From Rhodovulum sp. (lineage in GTDB: Bacteria; Pseudomonadota; Alphaproteobacteria; Rhodobacterales; Rhodobacteraceae), in assembly GCA_020637615.1 (NCBI GenBank), contig JACKKC010000019.1, forward strand, positions 1 through 51,679: a stretch of DNA of 51,679 nucleotides, written 5' to 3'. This document shows, one piece after another, positions 1 to 8,391 of this stretch. The notes beneath the pieces are model-generated. The model did no database searches. It was not told the DNA's origin and was given only the letters and a program-made list of their open reading frames with translations. Position 1 is the first letter of the stretch; the number at the start of each line of letters is the position of its first letter. A program made the position numbers and the translations under genes.

Positions 1-1135
1 GGTATTCGCGCCCGATCGCCTGCACGCCGCCCTCGAGCAGCTGTTCCTTGATGCCCGGCTCGCCGGCGGCGTCGAGCAGGGTCGGCAGCATGTCCTCATG
101 CGCCGCCATGTCGTTGATCACCGTGCCGGGCTCGATCACGCCGGGCCAGCGGATCATCGCCGGCACCCGGAAGCCGCCCTCCCACTGGGTGGCCTTCTCG
201 CCCCTGAACATGGTGGTGCCGCCGTCGGGCCAGGTGAAGGTCTCAGCGCCGTTGTCGGTGGAATACATCACGATGGTGTTTTCGGCGATGCCGAGCTCGT
301 CGAGCTTGTCGAGGAGCTGGCCCACGTCGGCGTCGTGCTGGGCCATGCCGTCGGCATAGATGCCGTAGCCGGTCTTGCCCTCCCACGCGGCGGGCAGGTG
401 GGTGAAGATGTGCATGCGGGTGGAGTTCCACCAGACGAAGAACGGCTTGCCCTCGTCATGGGCGCGCTGCATGAAATCGAGCGCCGCCGCCGTGGTCTCC
501 TCGTCCACCGTCTCCATGCGCTTGCGGGTCAGCGGGCCTGTATCCTCGATCTCGCCGTCGGCGGAGGAACGGATGACGCCGCGCGGCCCGAAGCGCTCGC
601 GGAATTCCGGGTTCTGGGGATAATCGGGGTTCTCGGGCTCCTCCTCGGCGTTGAGGTGGTAGAGATTGCCGAAGAACTCGTCGAAGCCGTGGTTGGTGGG
701 CAGCATCTCGTCGCGGTCGCCGAGGTGGTTCTTGCCGAACTGGCCGGTGGCGTAGCCGAGCGGCTTGAGGAGCCCGGCGATCGTCGGGTCCTCCACCATC
801 ATCCCCTCCGGCGCGCCCGGCAGGCCGACCTTGGTCAGGCCGGTGCGGATCGGCGACTGGCCGGTGATGAAGGCGGCGCGTCCGGCGGTGCAGCTCTGCT
901 GGCCGTACCAGTCGGTGAAGAGCGCGCCCTCCGCCGCCACCCGGTCGATGTTCGGCGTCCGGTAGCCCATCATGCCGCGGTTGTAGGCGCTGGTGTTGTA
1001 CTGGCCGATGTCGTCGCCCCAGATGATCAGGATGTTGGGCTTCTCCGCCTCCTGCGCGTGCAGCGCCGGGGCCGCCGCCAGGAAAGCGCCGGCAATCATC
1101 GGCACGAAGAGCCTGAGGCTTCGTCTGTTTGTCAT
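1..1135 (-). CDS. Arylsulfatase, secreted (3' end outside window)
   Basis: Sulfatase that would hydrolyse sulfate esters, exported by a signal peptide (residues 1-28, hydrophobic core ending LHAQ). The frame is open from ATG at 1135 to the window edge, giving 378 codons without the stop. The fold starts PNILIIWGDD at 33-42, where the paired Asp are metal ligands. The sulfatase signature CTAGR lies at 82-86; Cys82 would be converted to formylglycine, so the enzyme depends on a formylglycine-generating enzyme encoded elsewhere. FGKNHLGD and STDNGAE further on are also sulfatase motifs. An AGGGA ribosome site precedes the start. Substrate is not predictable. A terminator separates it from the upstream small gene, so it probably has its own promoter between 1136 and 1188. 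Confidence 0.9.
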   Translation of the reverse strand, partial: MTNRRSLRLFVPMIAGAFLAAAPALHAQEAEKPNILIIWGDDIGQYNTSAYNRGMMGYRTPNIDRVAAEGALFTDWYGQQSCTAGRAAFITGQSPIRTGLTKVGLPGAPEGMMVEDPTIAGLLKPLGYATGQFGKNHLGDRDEMLPTNHGFDEFFGNLYHLNAEEEPENPDYPQNPEFRERFGPRGVIRSSADGEIEDTGPLTRKRMETVDEETTAAALDFMQRAHDEGKPFFVWWNSTRMHIFTHLPAAWEGKTGYGIYADGMAQHDADVGQLLDKLDELGIAENTIVMYSTDNGAETFTWPDGGTTMFRGEKATQWEGGFRVPAMIRWPGVIEPGTVINDMAAHEDMLPTLLDAAGEPGIKEQLLEGGVQAIGREY

Positions 1136-1188
1136 GTCGTTCCCTAACATCAAGATCCCCCTGCCATGATTCGAGGCGGCCGCGGAGC

Positions 1189-1218
1189 AAAAAGGGCGCT
1201 CCATCTCTGGAGGCGCCC
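1189..1218 (-). terminator. Intrinsic terminator
   Basis: On the minus strand a GC-rich stem (GGGCGCCTCC pairing with GGAGCGCCC, one bulged base, loop of six) is followed directly by TTTTT. It lies downstream of the small secreted protein gene and upstream of the arylsulfatase, so it should end transcription of the former. Confidence 0.8.
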
Positions 1219-1279
1219 AGGTTTCTGTCGCTCATGCAAGCGCCAATCGCGCTCGCGATACCCCTCCCGAAGAAAGCGG

Positions 1280-1516
1280 CTAGTTCTCCTCGAGGAGCTT
1301 CATGATCTCCGCCTGCTTCGTTGCGTCGTCCGCATCCGAGGCGAGGATCTGGTTGATATACCCCACGTCGTCGTCATCGACGACGAGCGAGGTGTCGATG
1401 CCGAGCGCCGTCAGCTTCTCCGCCGTGGCGTGGCCCAGCTGGACCTGGGCGACGGCGGGAGCGGCGATGGTGAGCAGAAGCGCCAAGGCGGGCGCGGAGA
1501 CGAATTTCAAGTGCAT
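1280..1516 (-). CDS. Small secreted protein of unknown function (78 aa)
   Basis: I do not recognise a named family. The protein has a clear Sec signal peptide (residues 1-24, hydrophobic core LALLLTIAAPAVA then AQ), leaving a mature domain of about 55 residues. That domain is acidic and probably helical (VVDDDDVGYINQILASDADD, then EIMKLLEEN). The ATG at 1516 is preceded by GGGGAGGAAATC, a strong ribosome site, which together with the signal peptide argues that it is real. A terminator follows it, so it appears monocistronic. It could be a periplasmic small protein; nothing in the sequence shows a ligand or partner. Confidence 0.75.
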   Translation of the reverse strand: MHLKFVSAPALALLLTIAAPAVAQVQLGHATAEKLTALGIDTSLVVDDDDVGYINQILASDADDATKQAEIMKLLEEN

Positions 1517-1625
1517 GATTTCCTCCCCTGGTCACCGTATCGATGCGGAAATTCTCAGTTTAGCCGATTCCATTCGCTTTGACATGGATCAAATGGCGCC
1601 GCGCCCTGCGATCCGCCCCCACCGC

Positions 1626-1675
1626 TACCCGCCAGATGGCAGGCGGGCAACGGCTTCGATCCTACGATCAAAGCC
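1626..1675. repeat. Two adjacent hairpins upstream of the thi leader
   Basis: The first is CCCGCC (1628-1633) with GGCGGG (1642-1647). The second is 1652-1661 with 1666-1675, ten positions with one mismatch around a CTAC loop. No U-run follows on either strand, so these are structured DNA/RNA of unknown role rather than classical terminators. Confidence 0.5.
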
Positions 1676-1700
1676 ATGCTGTGAATAGACAAGCGCCCGC

Positions 1701-1780
1701 CCCGCCCCGTCACGCCGAAGGCGTGCCTCCGGCCCGACGCGGGCGTTTCGCTTCCGCCCGGGCCGGGCGCTGCCCTCGTC
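1701..1780 (+). repeat. Dispersed repeat family C, copy 1
   Basis: This 80-bp block matches 47880-47959 (minus) at 73 of 80 positions with no gap by hand alignment. It contains the hairpin CACGCC-GAA-GGCGTG. It lies in the 464-bp gap between the small secreted gene and thiB, upstream of the TPP riboswitch. No coding capacity is apparent. Confidence 0.8.
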
Positions 1781-1841
1781 TCGTGGCGGTGCCGCCGCGA
1801 ATCTGCTTGCGCCTGACGGCTGCCGGCATATCCTGCGCGCG

Positions 1842-1928
1842 GCCTCGGGGGGTCCGGCATCGGCCGGGCTGAGATGCGTTCGCGCGACCCGTCGAACCTG
1901 AACCGGATCATGCCGGCGGAGGGAAGGC
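1842..1928 (+). promoter_or_regulatory. TPP (THI-box) riboswitch
   Basis: The conserved elements of the thiamine pyrophosphate aptamer are present in order: CTCGGGG near the 5' end, GGGCTGAGATG (the CUGAGA core), ACCCGTCGAACCTGAACC, GGATCATGCCGGCGGAGGGAA, closed by P1 pairing GCCT (1842-1845) with AGGC (1925-1928). It ends 52 nt before the thiB start, whose ribosome site is AAGGAGG. The position suits control of translation initiation or transcription of thiBPQ by intracellular TPP. No obvious terminator follows the aptamer, so occlusion of the ribosome site is the likelier mechanism (inference). Confidence 0.95.
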
Positions 1929-1980
1929 GCGATGTGTCAGCCCGCATTGCCCGTCTTCGCCGCCAGCGAAGGAGGATATC

Positions 1981-2973
1981 ATGCAGAAGGGGCTTCTCGC
2001 CGCCGGACTCGCGCTCGCCGCCGGGCCGCTCGCCGCCCAGGACAAGCCGGAGCTGGTGGTCTATACCTACGAGAGCTTCGTCGCCGAATGGGGCCCCGGC
2101 CCGGCGATCGCGGAGAATTTCGAGGCGATCTGCGACTGCACCCTCCGCTTCGTCGGCGCCGGGGACGGGGCGGCGCTGCTCTCGCGGCTGCGGCTGGAGG
2201 GCGAGCATACCGAAGCCGACATCGTGCTCGGCCTCGACACCAACCTCACCGCCGAGGCCGCCGCCACCGGGCTCTTCGCGCCGCACGGGCGCGAGCTGCC
2301 GGAGCTCGACCTGCCCGTCGCCTGGGACGATCCCTATTTCCTGCCCTACGACTGGAGCTATTTCGCCTTCGTCTACGACCGCGAGCGGATGCCGGAGCCG
2401 CCGACGAGCTTCGAGGCGCTGATCGCCTCGGACGCCGATATCGTCATCCTCGATCCGCGCAGCTCCACCCCCGGTCTCGGGCTGGTGATGTGGGTCGAGG
2501 CCGCCTATGGCGAGCGCGCCCCGGCGATCTGGGCCGGGCTCGCCGACCACATCGTCACCGTGGCCCCGGGCTGGTCGGAAGGCTACGGGCTGTTCCTCAA
2601 CGGCGAGGTCGACATGGCGCTCGCCTACACCACATCGCCGGCCTATCACGCCGTCGCCGACGGCGATCCCGCCAAGGCGGCCGCGATCTTCTCCGAGGGC
2701 CATTACATGCAGGTGGAGGTGGCCGGCGTCACCGCCTCGAGCGACCAGCCGGAGCTGGCGCGCGCCTTCCTCGACTTCATGCTGACCGATGGCTTCCAGG
2801 GGGTGATCCCGACGACCAACTGGATGTATCCCGCCAGGCTGCCCGAGGCCGGGCTGCCGGAGGGCTTCGCGGATCTGCCCCGGCCCGAGAAGGCGCTGCT
2901 CTTCTCCCCCGAGGAGGCGCAGGCGCTGCGCGACCCGGCGGTCGGCGCATGGCTCGAAGCGCTCAGCCGCTAG
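1981..2973 (+). CDS. thiB: Thiamine ABC transporter, periplasmic binding protein
   Basis: Captures thiamine (and its phosphates) in the periplasm and delivers it to ThiP. At 330 aa it has the usual ThiB length, with a signal peptide at 1-19 (LAAGPLAAQ). The mature part begins ELVVYTYESFVAEWGPG, typical of the ThiB/PotD-like fold, and carries the conserved EGHYMQVE segment late in the protein. AAGGAGGATATC before the ATG is a near-ideal ribosome site. It is the first gene of thiBPQ behind the TPP riboswitch, which independently supports the assignment. Its last 25 nt overlap thiP, implying coupled translation. Confidence 0.95.
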   Translation: MQKGLLAAGLALAAGPLAAQDKPELVVYTYESFVAEWGPGPAIAENFEAICDCTLRFVGAGDGAALLSRLRLEGEHTEADIVLGLDTNLTAEAAATGLFAPHGRELPELDLPVAWDDPYFLPYDWSYFAFVYDRERMPEPPTSFEALIASDADIVILDPRSSTPGLGLVMWVEAAYGERAPAIWAGLADHIVTVAPGWSEGYGLFLNGEVDMALAYTTSPAYHAVADGDPAKAAAIFSEGHYMQVEVAGVTASSDQPELARAFLDFMLTDGFQGVIPTTNWMYPARLPEAGLPEGFADLPRPEKALLFSPEEAQALRDPAVGAWLEALSR

Positions 2974-4529
2974 GCCTCCTGCGGCTCGCCGGCGGCGGGC
3001 TGGCGCTGGCGCTGGTCGCGGCACTCACGCTCGGCAGCGTCGCGGTCCTGCTCGCCCGCGCCGAGCCGGGCCGGGCGCTCGGCCCCGCGGAATGGGCGGC
3101 GCTGCGCTTTACGCTGACCCAGGCCTTCCTGTCGGCCGTGCTCAGCACCGCGCTCGCCGTGCCGGCGGCGCGGGCGCTGGCGCGGCGACGCTTCCCGGGC
3201 CGGACCGCGCTGATCGCCCTGACCGGGGCGCCGTTCCTTTTGCCGGCAATCGTCGCCGTCTTCGGCCTGCTGGCGATCTGGGGCCGAGCCGGGCTGGCGA
3301 GTCGGGCGCTGGAGAGCCTCGGCGCGCCCGGGCTCGACATCTACGGGCTGACCGGGGTGGTGCTGGCGCATGTGTTCTTCAACCTTCCGCTCTGCACGCG
3401 GCTGGTGCTCCAGGGCTGGCTCGCGATCCCGCCCGAGCATTTCCGCCTCGCCGCCCAGCTCGGCCTCGCGCCCGGCGACGTCGCCCGGCGCATCGAGGCG
3501 CCGATGCTGCGCGGCGTGCTGCCCGGCGCCTTCGTGCTGGTGTTCCTGCTCTGCATGACCTCCTTCGCCGTCGCGCTGACGCTCGGTGGCGGGCCGCGGG
3601 CGACGACGGTGGAACTCGCCATCTACCAGGCGCTGCGCTTCGACTTCGACCTCGGCCGCGCCGCCTGGCTGGCGCTGATCCAGTTCGGGCTCTGCGCCGC
3701 GATCGCGGCGCTGGCGCTGCGCTTCGCCGCGGAGGCCGATTTCGGCGCCTCGCTCGGAGGGGCCGTGCGCCGCTGGGACGCCGAGAGCCCCGGCCTGCGC
3801 GCGCTCGATGCCCTGGTGCTCGGTGCGCTCGCGCTCTTCGTCGGCCTGCCGCTGGCGGCGGTGGCCGCACGCGGCCTCCTCGCGCTCGCCGCCGGCCTGC
3901 CCGCGGTGGTCTGGCCGGCGGCGGCGCGCAGCCTCGGGGTCGCGCTCGTCTCCGCCGCGCTCGCGCTCGCGCTCGGCGCAGCACTCGCCGCGCTGATCGA
4001 CGCGCGCCGCGCCCGCGGTGGCGGCCGGGCGATCGAGGGCTTCGCGCTGCTTGCGCTCGCCGCCTCGCCCTTCGTGATCGGCACCGGGCTCTTCATCGCC
4101 ATCCGCCCGCTCGCCGATCCCTTCGCGCTCGCCCTGCCGGTGACCGCGACGGTCAATGCCGCCATGGCGCTGCCCTTCGTGCTGCGGGCGCTGCTGCCGG
4201 CGCTGGCGGCGGCGCGGATGCGCGACGGGCGGCTCGCCGAGAGCCTCGGCATCACCGGCGCCGCCCGGCTGCGGCTGGTGACCTGGCCGCATCTGCGCCG
4301 CCCGGCGGGCTTCGCGGCCGGGATCGCCGCGGCGCTCTCCATGGGCGATCTCGGCGTGATCGCGCTCTTCGCGCCGCCCGAGGTGGCGACCCTGCCGCTC
4401 CTGATGCAGCGCCTGATGGCGGGCTACCGCATGGAGGCGGCCTCGGGCGTGGCGCTGGTCCTGGTCGCGCTTACCTATGCGCTCTTCTGGATCTTCGATC
4501 GCGGGGGGCGGCCGAATGCTCCGGCTTGA
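2949..4529 (+). CDS. thiP: Thiamine ABC transporter, permease
   Basis: Inner-membrane permease of the thiamine importer, a fused double permease of 526 aa. Two halves each carry about six membrane segments and an EAA-type loop: PPEHFRLAAQLGLAPGD in the first half and RDGRLAESLGITGAARL in the second. Both loops contact ThiQ. The ATG at 2949 lies inside the end of thiB. An upstream in-frame extension exists but is only the thiB gene read in another frame. The stop overlaps the start region of thiQ by 14 nt, so the three genes form one tight operon. Very high GC with long Ala/Leu runs is normal for a membrane protein in this genome. Confidence 0.93.
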   Translation: MARSAQPLGLLRLAGGGLALALVAALTLGSVAVLLARAEPGRALGPAEWAALRFTLTQAFLSAVLSTALAVPAARALARRRFPGRTALIALTGAPFLLPAIVAVFGLLAIWGRAGLASRALESLGAPGLDIYGLTGVVLAHVFFNLPLCTRLVLQGWLAIPPEHFRLAAQLGLAPGDVARRIEAPMLRGVLPGAFVLVFLLCMTSFAVALTLGGGPRATTVELAIYQALRFDFDLGRAAWLALIQFGLCAAIAALALRFAAEADFGASLGGAVRRWDAESPGLRALDALVLGALALFVGLPLAAVAARGLLALAAGLPAVVWPAAARSLGVALVSAALALALGAALAALIDARRARGGGRAIEGFALLALAASPFVIGTGLFIAIRPLADPFALALPVTATVNAAMALPFVLRALLPALAAARMRDGRLAESLGITGAARLRLVTWPHLRRPAGFAAGIAAALSMGDLGVIALFAPPEVATLPLLMQRLMAGYRMEAASGVALVLVALTYALFWIFDRGGRPNAPA

Positions 4530-5229
4530 GGGGGTCGAGATCGCCCAGGAGAACTGGCGGCTGACCGCCGATCTCGCCCTCGCGGCGGGTTCCTCCACCG
4601 CGCTGATCGGCCCCTCGGGCGCGGGCAAGAGCACGATCCTGAACGCCATCGCGGGCTTCGTCGCGCCGGTCAGCGGGCGCATCCTCTGGGAGGGCGCGGA
4701 TCTCACCGGCCGCGCCCCGGCCGATCGCCCGGTCACGCTGCTCTTCCAGGAGCACAATCTCTTTCCCCATCTCACCGCCGCGCGCAACGTCGGGCTCGGG
4801 CTCAGGCCCGACCTGCGGCTCGGCCGGGACGGCTGGGCGCGGGTCGAGGCGGCGCTGGCCGAGGTCGGGCTCGCGGGCAAGGGCGCGCGCCTTCCGGCCC
4901 AGCTCTCGGGCGGCGAGCGCGGGCGGGTGGCGCTCGCCCGCGCGCTGCTGCGCGCCCGGCCGATCCTGATGCTCGACGAGCCCTTCGCCGCCCTCGGGCC
5001 TGCCTTGCGCGCCGAGATGCTCGACCTCGTCGCCCGCATCCGTGCCGAGCAGGGCGCGACGCTCCTGATGGTCAGCCATGCCCCCGAGGATGCCCGCCGC
5101 ATCGCGGAGCGGGTGGTGCTGGTCGACGGCGGCCGCGCCGCACCGCCGGTGGAGACCGCCCGGCTCTTCGCCGATCCACCGCCGGAACTCGCCGCCTATC
5201 TCGGCGCGGCGCCGGGCGGCCGGGTCTAG
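4516..5229 (+). CDS. thiQ: Thiamine ABC transporter, ATPase
   Basis: Cytoplasmic ATPase that powers ThiB-ThiP thiamine uptake; 237 aa. Visible motifs are Walker A GPSGAGKST at 32-40, the Q-loop Gln at 78, the signature LSGGE at 130-134 and Walker B LMLDEP at 151-156, followed by the H-loop in MVSHAPEDA. The ATG at 4516 is chosen because upstream in-frame codons lie within thiP. It closes the riboswitch-controlled operon. The next gene is convergent, 17 bp away, with no clear terminator between them. Confidence 0.94.
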   Translation: MLRLEGVEIAQENWRLTADLALAAGSSTALIGPSGAGKSTILNAIAGFVAPVSGRILWEGADLTGRAPADRPVTLLFQEHNLFPHLTAARNVGLGLRPDLRLGRDGWARVEAALAEVGLAGKGARLPAQLSGGERGRVALARALLRARPILMLDEPFAALGPALRAEMLDLVARIRAEQGATLLMVSHAPEDARRIAERVVLVDGGRAAPPVETARLFADPPPELAAYLGAAPGGRV

Positions 5230-5246
5230 CGCGGCGCGCTTCGCCG

Positions 5247-7148
5247 TCAGCCCGGCGTGTACCAGATGGGCGATGTATAGGCGCGGTCGGTGACCGTCAT
5301 CGGCGTGCCCTCGGGCATCTCGATGCCGAAGAAGCGGGCGTCATAGGCCGTCCAGCGCGGCGTGGGGATCTCGATGACGCGGGCATAGTAGAAGGCGCGC
5401 CGGGACGGATCGAAATCCGGATCCTCCCAATAGCCGCCGAGCGCCGCCTGGCCGATGTCGTTGGTATAGGTCGCCTCCGCCACGTCCACCGTGTTGCCCA
5501 CATCGCCGTCGCAGGCGCCGTCCAGGATCGCGCGGTCGGCGCAGGCGATGTCGATGACGCGCTCCTGCGTCGCGCCGTTCGCATCGAGCCAGCCTTTGAC
5601 GATCTGGATGCGGTCGATGTTCGCGCCGTCCGGGTCGCGCAGCGCGCGGACCATGAACCTCGGCGCCGCGCCTTCGGGGCCCGGGAGGAGGTCGCCGCCC
5701 ATCGGCACGCCGCGGGCGTAGCCCTGCTCGGCGAAATCCGGGCGCAGCACTTCGGCCGCGTCGAAATCCCAGCCGCCGAAGACGCGCACGCGCAGGCGCG
5801 TTCCGGTCGTCGCGAAGACCTCCCGGCGCTTCATTGCGTCCCAGATCGCCTCGCGCGTGTTCTCCGTCGCCCAGACGGCCGCGAGGCCCGAGGCGCCGAG
5901 GTCGATGTCGTAGATCGAATAGGCCGGATCCACCTGGCTTTCGATCAGCACCCCGTCGCGGCGGTGCGGCGACGGCTCCACGATATAGGCCTTGCCGAAC
6001 CAGTTCTCCTCCCGGGTCGACGGGATGGCGTTATGGGCGTCGGTCGAGCCGATCATCCCGAACTTGAACGGGTTGACGCCCAGCCGCGCCTCCTCCGCCA
6101 GCCCGTCCTTCAGCGCCTGCCGCGCGTATTCGGTCCGGATCATCTCCGGGGCCTTCGGCTCGCTGCCCGAGAGATTCGAGGCGTCGATGATCTCGAAGTC
6201 CGCGAAGGCGTCATCGGGCGACAGGAGCGGATGCGCCTCGCCGGTGCCCTTCGGCTGGGTCACCTCGTAGAGCGGCTCCCAGGTCTGGCGGCGCGTCGCG
6301 TAATCGGCGTCGAACGGCGCGCCGTCCAGCGTCTCGAGCATGAACATCATGCCGTTCGAGAGGTTGCCGTTATGCGGGATCGCGAGCGCCTGCCCGCCGG
6401 TCCGGGCTTCGTAATTCGCGAGATAGGCCCAGAGATCCTCGGGATCGTCGCTGTCGTAGGTCGAATAGGGCAGCACTTGCCCCGCACGCTCCCCGCCGTC
6501 GCGGAAAATCACGTTCCGGTGCAGGTTGTTGCCGCCCGGCCCGGAGGTCCATTCGAATCCGATGAAGGTGGTGAACACGCCCGGCTGATAGTATTTCTCG
6601 GCATTGTCGACGACCTTCTCCCAGACCGAGGCCATCATCGCGGAGCTGCCGATCTGGTCCTCGCCGCGGCCGTTTCCGTCGACCCATTCGATGAAGGCCC
6701 TGTAGCCGTCGCCGGATTTCATCATCTCGTTCCAGCGCCGCCCGGTCTCGCTCTCGAGCACGAGCGGGTCGCTTCGCTGCAGGAAATCGGCAAGGCCGAT
6801 GTTCTCGGCATGGTCCGCCACGACGATGAAATCGAGCGGACGAATCAGCTTGAAGGGGCCGCCCGCCTGGCTCTGGATCACCTCGCCGCGCGACACCCTG
6901 TAGGCCTCGTCCGGCCCCAGCGTCGCGCCGCCCATGCCGGCATCCGCCGACCAGGCCGTGTGCAGATGCGTGTCGCCGAAATAGACGTTCTGCGGAAAGT
7001 GCTGGTCGACGTAGGGCGAATAGGGACGCGCAGGCGTCGCATAAGTGTCTTCTTCCGGCGTGAAGTCCTGCGCTGAGGCCTGGCTCGAGGCGCAGGCCGC
7101 CAGCAGCAGCGCGGCGGTGAGAGCGTTCTGCACGGCGGGTACCTCCAT
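5247..7148 (-). CDS. DUF3604 family protein, predicted lipoprotein
   Basis: Member of the DUF3604 family, which resembles PHP-type metal-dependent phosphoesterases; the actual substrate is unknown. Metal-ligand-like motifs are GDTHLHTAWSADAGMG near the N-terminus, VVADHAENIG, AIPHNGNLSNG and GSTDAHN. The start at 7148 is preferred to the upstream ATG at 7166 because GAGG sits six bases before it. It gives a signal sequence with the lipobox LLAAC (Cys19), predicting a lipid-anchored protein. Length 633 aa is usual for the family. The gene stands alone and is convergent with thiQ. Confidence 0.85.
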   Translation of the reverse strand: MEVPAVQNALTAALLLAACASSQASAQDFTPEEDTYATPARPYSPYVDQHFPQNVYFGDTHLHTAWSADAGMGGATLGPDEAYRVSRGEVIQSQAGGPFKLIRPLDFIVVADHAENIGLADFLQRSDPLVLESETGRRWNEMMKSGDGYRAFIEWVDGNGRGEDQIGSSAMMASVWEKVVDNAEKYYQPGVFTTFIGFEWTSGPGGNNLHRNVIFRDGGERAGQVLPYSTYDSDDPEDLWAYLANYEARTGGQALAIPHNGNLSNGMMFMLETLDGAPFDADYATRRQTWEPLYEVTQPKGTGEAHPLLSPDDAFADFEIIDASNLSGSEPKAPEMIRTEYARQALKDGLAEEARLGVNPFKFGMIGSTDAHNAIPSTREENWFGKAYIVEPSPHRRDGVLIESQVDPAYSIYDIDLGASGLAAVWATENTREAIWDAMKRREVFATTGTRLRVRVFGGWDFDAAEVLRPDFAEQGYARGVPMGGDLLPGPEGAAPRFMVRALRDPDGANIDRIQIVKGWLDANGATQERVIDIACADRAILDGACDGDVGNTVDVAEATYTNDIGQAALGGYWEDPDFDPSRRAFYYARVIEIPTPRWTAYDARFFGIEMPEGTPMTVTDRAYTSPIWYTPG

Positions 7149-7601
7149 ACGCCACCTCGCCTTCATAAAACACGATGAGTGGCATTCCGGCTAGTAATAT
7201 TGATGAAAGGCGGCTCCTTCCCGCAGCCCGGCCGTCGGCCGGAGGGGCCGCCTTGGCCGCATCCCGGCGCGACCCTCGCGGCCTTCCGGGTCACCGTGAG
7301 CCTCTCGGGCGCGACGCCGGTGCGCTTCTGCCAGGACCAGATCATCCCGCTGGCGATTGGGTGCTGAGGGTCGGCGGCCCCGAGCGCGACTGTGCGCGCG
7401 CGCACGAGCGCGTAACTTGTTGATTTAGATGACAGAGTGGTCCCGCCGTTAACCGGCTGTCAACGTTCGTTGGGGCTTCGGTCCTTCGCGTGATCCCCGG
7501 AAGCCCCGGCGCGTCCAAGAATCAATCAGGTGGGTTGAAGCGTCTCAACTGGGCGCTTGACGTGCATGCTCGCGGATCGCCGAGCGCCGCCTCGGAAGCA
7601 C
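7149..7601. other. Intergenic region with GC-rich hairpins
   Basis: No convincing gene. It holds GGCGGC (7209-7214) pairing with GCCGCC (7247-7252) around an inner stem CCGGCC-gtc-GGCCGG (7228-7242). From about 7420 the base composition falls towards that of the neighbouring lower-GC gene. Open frames here (for example 7163-7405 minus) lack ribosome sites and protein-like composition. Confidence 0.5.
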
Positions 7602-8006
7602 CTAGTCGGCCATGCATTGCTCAGAGACCTTCGAAACTAGGTCGGCGCTGGTTGGCCCGCCCAGTTTGTTTTTCCTGGGTGCGATAAACTCGGCAGCGCA
7701 GCGGCACTTCTTTTCTATCCAGGACGGGTAAGCAGGCAACTTCATTCCGAAGCCCTTCTTTGTTTCGTAGTTGGCGTACCAAACAGACTCGAGGAAGTGC
7801 ATGTTGTCGAGGTCGGCTTTCACAATGGCGAGTTCGTTTGCCGGCAGACTAATATTATGCGTTGTAGCTCCCATCTTGCAGGTGCGGGTCCACAGTTCGA
7901 TGTATGCCTTCTTGGTGATCTCAGCCGGCGCGCTCTGAACCGTCAGGAACAGCAGTGCGGCGGCCAATGCAAACTTGAACACGGCGAAAGGGAAGACGCG
8001 TTGCAT
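7602..8006 (-). CDS. Secreted protein of unknown function, lower GC (134 aa)
   Basis: Not recognised. A Sec signal peptide (about residues 1-28, AVFKFALAAALLFLTVQSAPAE) precedes a mature domain of about 105 residues with Cys in RTCKMG, in KKCRCA and in the C-terminal SEQCMAD. The odd pattern suggests disulfides or metal binding (inference). The ATG at 8006 is selected over the in-frame ATG at 8075 because AAAGGAG lies nine bases upstream and the signal peptide then starts correctly. GC content and codon use (TTT, GTA, AAA, ATA codons) are visibly lower than in neighbours, suggesting horizontal acquisition. Confidence 0.7.
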   Translation of the reverse strand: MQRVFPFAVFKFALAAALLFLTVQSAPAEITKKAYIELWTRTCKMGATTHNISLPANELAIVKADLDNMHFLESVWYANYETKKGFGMKLPAYPSWIEKKCRCAAEFIAPRKNKLGGPTSADLVSKVSEQCMAD

Positions 8007-8391
8007 CCTGAAGAACTCCTTTGCTCTACGATGCAGGGCCGTTGTTTGCGTATTTCGCTCTGTGCCGAGGCGCATTGATCTGCGTCATTTCGACAGCGAC
8101 GGAGCAACAGATTCGATCGGAGAGTGTCGCGCGCCCTGTCCCTCGATGCCCGCGCGCTCCACGGGTAAGTGTCCGCCTCAGGAGATAGAATAGCGCACGG
8201 AAAACCCTTGGACGTAGGCGTCTGCAGCTTTTCGCATCACGGACGTTGGTCCCACGCGCGGCAAAGGGACGCTTCCCGCCGACTTCTTCAACGGAATCTC
8301 CGCACCTCAGTCATGGTGCACGGGAGTTCTGAATAGCCGGAGCTGACGCAGGGCCCAACCTTGGCTGATTTGCGGCTGCAGGCACCTCCCC
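8007..8391. other. Intergenic region, lower GC
   Basis: It lies upstream of the lower-GC secreted protein gene and downstream of atoE, both minus. It must hold the promoter of the former, but I see no recognisable -35/-10 pair, repeat or small gene in it. Composition is mixed, AT-richer in the half nearest the foreign gene. Confidence 0.4.

Noticed and set aside
98..1147. Plus-strand open frame of 349 codons opposite the arylsulfatase
   Set aside because: The minus frame shows complete sulfatase motifs; the plus product has no recognisable pattern.
2970..5102. Antisense open frame of 710 codons across thiP and thiQ
   Set aside because: Overlaps two well-supported genes; low-complexity Arg/Ala/Ser composition and no ribosome site.
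7300..7340. Weak similarity to part of repeat C (CGCTTCTG context)
   Set aside because: Only a short stretch matches; not enough to call a third copy.
7163..7405. 80-codon minus open frame upstream of the DUF3604 gene
   Set aside because: No ribosome site, composition follows hairpin DNA, and it overlaps the DUF3604 start region.
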